NCBI GenBank assembly: GCA_964589725.1
Contig: CAZPUJ010000292.1
Span: 1-9,616 of the forward strand
Length of the DNA stretch: 9,616 nucleotides
From: CAYSHJ01 sp964589725
GTDB lineage: Bacteria; Planctomycetota; Planctomycetia; Planctomycetales; Planctomycetaceae
Reading direction: 5' to 3'
The translations under genes and the position numbers were made by a program. The notes under the pieces were generated by a model. The model did no database searches and was not told the DNA's origin. It saw only the letters and a program-made list of their open reading frames with translations. Positions 6,543-9,616 of the stretch are shown one piece after another (the first letter of the stretch is position 1; each line of letters begins with the position of its first letter).

Positions 6543-7907
6543 TCATCGGCCGTCTTTCGGAAATTCGTCCATATCGCGAGTCCATTCGATGAGCCGCTGG
6601 CGGAGGTCTTCCTTGGACGGCAGATAGAGCTTGTATTCGGACGCGAAGATGTTGGCGTCGCGCGGGAGCGTGATTTTCACGAGAGCGTCGTGCTTCTTCT
6701 TGCAAAGGACGATGCCGACCGTCGGATGTTCGTCGTCGAGCTTCACCTCGCGGTCGTAGTGGTTCACGTACATCTGCATCTGGCCGAGGTCTTGATGCGT
6801 GAGCTTGCCGATCTTCAGGTGAATCAGCACGTAACAGCGCAGCAGTCGGTTGTAGAACACGAGGTCCACGAAGAAGTGATCCTCGCCAAACGTGAATCGC
6901 TTCTGACGAGTCTCGAACAGAAACCCCTTGCCGAGTTCCAGCAGGAAGTTTTGCAGCTTGTCGATGATCGCCGATTCTAGATCGGTCTCGGAGTAGGCCG
7001 GCTTGGCGTCGAGGCCAAGAAACTCCAAAACAAACGGCTCCTTGAGCAAGTCGGCTGGTTCGGTGACGGTGTGTCCTTCCCGCGCCAGCTTGCGAACTCG
7101 CTTCGTGTCACGGCTGAGAGCCAATCGCTCGTAGAGACTGGAGTTGAACTGGCGTTGGAGTTCCGAAAGCGACCAGCCAGATTGAGCCGATTCGATTTCG
7201 TAAAAGCGGCGTTCGTCGGCGTTGTCGATGCCGAGAAGAAAAACGTAGTGGGACCAACTGAGGATGAAGGGAGTTCGCCGTGTGGAAGATTTCTCAGACG
7301 GAATCTGAGGAATTTGAGCCAATTGGTCAGACGCCGTCTGACCAATTGCGGCGGACAGCAATTGTCCGGAGGGTGTGCGGTCGATTGCCCTCAATTTGCC
7401 AGACGGCGTCTGGCATTTTTGATCGGCAGGAAATTCCTCAGACAGCGTCTGAGGAATTAGGCCGGAAACATCCGAGGTCATCTGACCAACCTCAGCCACG
7501 CGATCTCGCCACTGGCGGAAGAACTTTCGCATGTACTCAAGGTTGGTCGTCGAGTACCCGCGACCGAACTCTGCGGTCAGCCGAGCGGCCAGCTGCTTGA
7601 GCATTTCCTTCCCGTAGCCAGCTCGGTGTTGCCCGTGTTGTTCGTGTTCGACGATCAGGCGGCCGATCTCGAAGTTGGTCATGACTTGCAGGTAATTGAC
7701 GCTGGCGGCGGCGGCTCGGCGGGCGGACTGCACGAGAGTCCGCACTTGCTCGATGAGCGGCGCGAGACGGCGAGTGACGCTGCTACGGCTCGGCCCGGAT
7801 GCGCTCAGCGGCGATGCGGGTGACGATTCGATCTTGGGCGGAGCCGGCACGGATTCGTTGCTCGGCGGTGATGGCGACGACGTGACGTTGCAAACAATGG
7901 AGCGCAA
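6543..7907 (-). CDS. DUF1016/YhcG-family PDDEXK nuclease
   Basis: Up to 454 residues. After a Pro/Ser-rich leader (about 1-45) comes the DUF1016 N-terminal domain (about 46-138; NYLQVMTNFEIGRLIVEHEQ, FGRGYSTTNLEYMRKF). A variable linker (about 140-212) follows, then the PDDEXK domain (WSHYVFLLGI, QFNSSLYERLALSRD, ETDLESAIIDKLQNFLLELG, FFVDLVFYNRLLRCYVLIHL). D348 fits the first metal-binding acid. The usual (D/E)-L-K motif reads H363-L364-K365, an unexpected change at a catalytic position. The linker contains repeated QTPSGKL-like units encoded by palindromic DNA. The start is uncertain: TTG at 7907 gives the full length, GTG at 7850 is an alternative, and the conserved region begins near residue 46. 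Family members are predicted nucleases often found near restriction or mobile loci. The gene lies 50 bases downstream of the AlbA_2 remnant, on the same strand. Confidence 0.88.
   Translation of the reverse strand: MRSIVCNVTSSPSPPSNESVPAPPKIESSPASPLSASGPSRSSVTRRLAPLIEQVRTLVQSARRAAAASVNYLQVMTNFEIGRLIVEHEQHGQHRAGYGKEMLKQLAARLTAEFGRGYSTTNLEYMRKFFRQWRDRVAEVGQMTSDVSGLIPQTLSEEFPADQKCQTPSGKLRAIDRTPSGQLLSAAIGQTASDQLAQIPQIPSEKSSTRRTPFILSWSHYVFLLGIDNADERRFYEIESAQSGWSLSELQRQFNSSLYERLALSRDTKRVRKLAREGHTVTEPADLLKEPFVLEFLGLDAKPAYSETDLESAIIDKLQNFLLELGKGFLFETRQKRFTFGEDHFFVDLVFYNRLLRCYVLIHLKIGKLTHQDLGQMQMYVNHYDREVKLDDEHPTVGIVLCKKKHDALVKITLPRDANIFASEYKLYLPSKEDLRQRLIEWTRDMDEFPKDGR
7289..7487 (-). repeat. Series of palindromes inside the nuclease linker
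   Basis: Within about 200 bases of coding sequence lie these palindromes. 7289-7313 has 10-bp arms, one mismatch and a 5-base spacer. 7320-7348 has perfect 14-bp arms, CAATTGGTCAGACG, and a 1-base centre. 7352-7368 has 6-bp arms and a 5-base spacer. 7397-7415 has perfect 9-bp arms, TGCCAGACG, and a 1-base centre. 7432-7458 has perfect 12-bp arms, AATTCCTCAGAC, and a 3-base spacer. 7476-7487 has 5-bp arms. Three share the core CAGAC(N3)GTCTG and a fourth has a related CAGA...TCTG core. On the gene strand these four cores encode Q-[TI]-x-S. Confidence 0.85.
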
Positions 7908-7957
7908 CGCAGGTTTACAATCGTCCCGAAATCCGGCGATTGGTTTCCGCGGGGCAG

Positions 7958-8164
7958 CTAACCATTCGTTGCGAGGAAATAGCGTCGTTTGGGGTCTTGT
8001 GGACCACTGCCAACTTCACGCACGAACCCGCGCTCGACGAGATGCGCAAGCCGGGGGCGTGTCGCGCGTGTCGAGCGTTTGATGGTGTTTGCGATTTCCT
8101 GCGTCGAGCGCCCGGATTCATGAGTCAGGACCGACAGAATTGTCTGGTCAATGTCATCCAACAT
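7958..8164 (-). pseudogene. C-terminal winged-helix fragment of an AlbA_2/ATP-binding protein
   Basis: From the ATG at 8164 this frame encodes 68 residues: MLDDIDQTILSVLTHESGRS, then QEIANTIKRSTRATRPRLAHLVERGFV, ending VGSGPQDPKRRYFLATNG. This is a winged helix-turn-helix with the 'VGSGPxDPxRRY' end seen at the C-terminus of divergent AAA/AlbA_2 ATP-binding proteins and some Fic proteins. A GTG at 8197 would add 11 residues. The neighbouring upstream fragment at 8212-8469 looks like an earlier part of the same protein in another frame, so this is read as the tail of a broken gene. If translated alone it could act as a small DNA-binding protein. No good Shine-Dalgarno site precedes it. Confidence 0.6.
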
Positions 8165-8211
8165 GGGCTCACGCTGACGCGCCGTTGCCAACGTCACACG
8201 AAAACGAGTGC

Positions 8212-8469
8212 CTATCTCCTCGAAAACAACTCGGAAGCAACTCGGAAGTCGACCGCTTCCGAGTCGAGTTCCGCGAGGGGCTGTTCGTCAAAACTTTCAG
8301 CTCGTACGAACCGCCGCAATTCGGCACACAGCTCTGGGTCCGCGCGGCGATTCGTCGACCCGACCCGCACAAACACGCCGCCGTCGAGCCCGGCAATCTT
8401 GAGATAATGCGGCCCGCTGGGGCTGAAATGCACCGGCACAGCGACAACCTGAGTTTTCCGCCGTCCACG
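8212..8469 (-). pseudogene. AlbA_2 (Schlafen-like) ATP-binding protein fragment
   Basis: The frame reads RKTQVVAVPVHFSPSGPHYL, then KIAGLDGGVFVRVGSTNRRA, then a DPELCAELRR segment and LDSEAVDFRVASELF, before stopping at 8212. The 'PHYLK..G...G.FVRVGSTNR.A' block is the hallmark end of the AlbA_2 domain in putative ATP-dependent transcriptional regulator or helicase-like proteins. Similarity begins only near 8469, next to the stop of the downstream-facing toxin gene, so the N-terminal half of the domain is missing. After ASELF the frame ends, and the protein's C-terminal winged helix appears about 50 bases on in another frame. The central ATPase-like part, probably well over 200 residues in full-length relatives, is deleted. 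Without its ends this piece is unlikely to work. Confidence 0.65.
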
Positions 8470-8476
8470 TGCCGAG

Positions 8477-8803
8477 TCACGAATTGAGTTCGTCTCGAGT
8501 CAGCAAATTCTGACCCGGACCACGCACCCGCAAGACCCGGACTTGATCGTTCGCAACTGTGTACAGAATTCGGTATCGCCGTCCGCGCTTCGTGTGAAAG
8601 AGTACCTGACGTACACCGATCTCGATGAACTCGTCTTCCGGTGCCAATGGGTGCTCGAATGGGCTTTGAGCAATCGCCGTCAGTGCCGCATCGAATGCGT
8701 CGATCCAGCGGTTTGCTCCATCAACGGAACTTTTCGACAGCCAATTCACAATCTCTGCAAAATCGAGATTGGCATGACTCTGAATGGTCACGCTGACGCT
8801 CAT
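8477..8803 (-). CDS. RelE/ParE-family toxin of a type II toxin-antitoxin system
   Basis: A 108-residue protein with the ParE/RelE layout. An N-terminal helical pair (DFAEIVNWLSKSSVDGANRW, then IDAFDAALTAIAQSPFEHPL) is followed by an antiparallel sheet. The sheet carries conserved basic residues: GVRQVLFHTKRGRRYRILYTV, then VRVLRVRGPGQ. RelE members cut mRNA on the ribosome, while ParE members poison gyrase. The sequence alone does not decide which, though the overall form is closer to ParE. The ATG overlaps the antitoxin stop in an ATGA (8800-8803), so translation is probably coupled. Length and motifs look complete, unlike the neighbouring AlbA_2 and PIN remnants. Confidence 0.85.
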   Translation of the reverse strand: MSVSVTIQSHANLDFAEIVNWLSKSSVDGANRWIDAFDAALTAIAQSPFEHPLAPEDEFIEIGVRQVLFHTKRGRRYRILYTVANDQVRVLRVRGPGQNLLTRDELNS

Positions 8804-9057
8804 GAGCGTGCCGCCGCCAATTTCCTTCGCATCTCCGCGATGACGACCGCCGCCGGCCGCCCGTCATCGCCTGCGTACATCGCGTCCACGGCCTCGCGGA
8901 GCGCTGCGACACTTTCCGCAAGCTCTGGTGGAATCGGACGTTGCCGACGCCAGATTGCCAAGACCTGCTCCGGGGTCTTCCACTCCGCCCCTTTGTCGAG
9001 CTCGTCTCCGAGAAAACGATGAAATTCCACCACTTCGCTAGTGACGATGGTGCTCAT
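8800..9057 (-). CDS. Antitoxin partner of the RelE/ParE-type toxin
   Basis: An 85-residue protein directly upstream of the toxin, sharing an ATGA stop/start. The N-terminal half (MSTIVTSEVVEFHRFLGDEL to about TPEQVLAIWRRQRPIP) is not an obvious RHH or AbrB fold. The C-terminal half (ESVAALREAVDAMYAGDDGR, PAAVVIAEMRRKLAAARS) looks like the extended, charged helix that antitoxins use to wrap their toxin. A strong AGGAGG (9068-9063) stands 5 bases before the ATG, unusually good for this window. Antitoxins are generally made in excess and repress their own operon. A pair of 8-bp direct repeats just upstream is a candidate operator. The role is inferred mainly from gene order. Confidence 0.78.
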   Translation of the reverse strand: MSTIVTSEVVEFHRFLGDELDKGAEWKTPEQVLAIWRRQRPIPPELAESVAALREAVDAMYAGDDGRPAAVVIAEMRRKLAAARS

Positions 9058-9062
9058 TGAGG

Positions 9063-9109
9063 CCTCCTAAATCGCGGAAATCTGATGATGGACGACGTTT
9101 GCTGATGAT
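9063..9109 (-). promoter_or_regulatory. Strong ribosome-binding site and candidate operator of the toxin-antitoxin operon
   Basis: AGGAGG occupies 9068-9063 on the minus strand, 5 bases from the antitoxin ATG. Upstream, ATCATCAG occurs twice on the minus strand (plus-strand CTGATGAT at 9082-9089 and 9102-9109), 20 bases apart, about two helical turns. Such spacing fits two repressor subunits on one DNA face. No promoter hexamers could be assigned with confidence. Confidence 0.45.
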
Positions 9110-9255
9110 ATCGGTGACCATCCCGGCAATCGAGCCGAACTTCGGAAATTGATGGCTTCGGACGGCTGCCAGATTGTCGCGATTTCTTCGTCGCACGTCC
9201 CCACGGTCGGTTCATCTGCTTCGCTGCCGTTCCGGTTGTATCGGTCTTGACTCCG

Positions 9256-9616
9256 ATGCTTGCGGTTCTGAGCGGCGCGATCATGACGGGAGTGCGAGCG
9301 TGTTCACGTTTGCACAACCTACGTCGGTCAGATGCCGTTTCTCTGAAAGGATCGGACTGTTGCGCGCATTCGCTGCTGGAAGAGCAATCGGCCGCGGAGG
9401 CACAAGCCGCTGGTCCGCCTTCCTCGGAGAAAGGGACATTCGCCGTGCAATTCACCTCTTGGCTGCATTCCTGCTTAACTGCATTTTCGACCTCCTGTAG
9501 CCCGGGCCCTTGTGGCCCGAATGATCCCCAAAAACTCTCGAACGCAACGAGCCACAAGGGCTCGGGCTACAGACGGAACTCGCGACGAAATCGGACAGCA
9601 TCGCGAGTCGCGATCG
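9256..9616 (+). CDS. Possible coding frame running off the right edge (unknown, low confidence)
   Basis: A plus-strand frame is open from 9118 to the window end, with its first ATG at 9256. It starts MLAVLSGAIMTGVRACSRLH, a moderately hydrophobic stretch that could be a weak export signal, and includes LLEEQSAAEAQAAGPPSSEK. Third positions are moderately GC-rich. I recognise no family. Against it, the frame passes through the 9495-9572 inverted repeat, which elsewhere behaves as intergenic DNA, and an overlapping minus-strand frame (9557-9054) is also long. If the gene is real, the repeat may have truncated or extended it. Confidence 0.22.
   Translation, partial: MLAVLSGAIMTGVRACSRLHNLRRSDAVSLKGSDCCAHSLLEEQSAAEAQAAGPPSSEKGTFAVQFTSWLHSCLTAFSTSCSPGPCGPNDPQKLSNATSHKGSGYRRNSRRNRTASRVAI
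9495..9572. repeat. REP/MITE-like inverted repeat, 22-bp arms
   Basis: The left arm is 9495-9516 and the right arm 9551-9572. They are complementary at 21 of 22 positions and start CTGTAGCCCGGGCCCTTGTG. Pairing extends a few bases inward with one further mismatch, leaving a loop of about 30 bases. The outer ends are CTGTAG and CTACAG. No direct repeat flanks it. The sequence resembles dispersed repeats of planctomycete genomes (recollection, not checked). Confidence 0.82.

Noticed and set aside
7289..7487. CRISPR-like array in the nuclease gene
   Set aside because: The repeat units are short and differ in their arms, their spacing is irregular, and the region is translated. There are no constant repeats with unique spacers.
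9054..9557. 167-residue minus-strand frame, Ser/Cys-rich in its first half
   Set aside because: It begins inside the 9495-9572 inverted repeat, runs to the start of the antitoxin gene over its ribosome-binding site, and shows no domain.
9578..9608. ACTCGCGA and TCGCGAGT inverted repeat at the right edge
   Set aside because: Only 8-bp arms in GC-rich sequence, cut by the window end. It is too weak to call alone.

Overview
The window looks like a chromosomal segment of a planctomycete-type bacterium. This is inferred from a moderately high GC content, weak or absent Shine-Dalgarno sites at several starts, a very large exported TPR protein, a short FHA protein, and many inverted-repeat elements in the gaps between genes. 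No sequence search was possible, so protein families were assigned by reading motifs.

Positions 1-6232 are mostly housekeeping-like. On the minus strand, leaving the window, is the N-terminus of a possible RlmN/Cfr-type radical SAM rRNA methyltransferase. On the plus strand follow a glycerophosphodiester phosphodiesterase (751-1518), a 66-residue coiled-coil protein 14 bases behind it, a 1053-residue TPR protein with an export signal (1989-5150), and a 190-residue FHA-domain protein (5660-6232). The gaps between them carry hairpins and inverted repeats: one at 535-625, a MITE-like element at 1757-1899 flanked by a near-perfect 10-bp direct repeat, two GC hairpins at 5223-5271, and a nested cruciform-type element at 5298-5428.

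Positions 6240-9057 form an accessory stretch with intact and decayed mobile or defence-type genes. It holds remnants of a vapBC-like toxin-antitoxin pair on the plus strand. On the minus strand it holds a DUF1016/YhcG-type PDDEXK nuclease (6543-7907), two out-of-frame pieces of an AlbA_2 (Schlafen-like) ATP-binding protein, and an apparently intact RelE/ParE-type toxin with its antitoxin, coupled by an ATGA overlap. In the variable linker of the nuclease gene lies a run of palindromes. Those with the CAGAC...GTCTG core also encode a recurring Q-[TI]-x-S motif. The nuclease appears to carry His where the (D/E)xK acidic residue is expected.

Positions 9070-9616 have no confidently recognised gene. 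One open frame runs off the window, and a 78-bp inverted repeat of the REP/MITE kind overlaps it.

The best candidates for something undescribed are the in-frame palindromes in the nuclease linker, the MITE-like element with its flanking repeat, and the AlbA_2 pseudogene squeezed between the toxin-antitoxin module and the nuclease.
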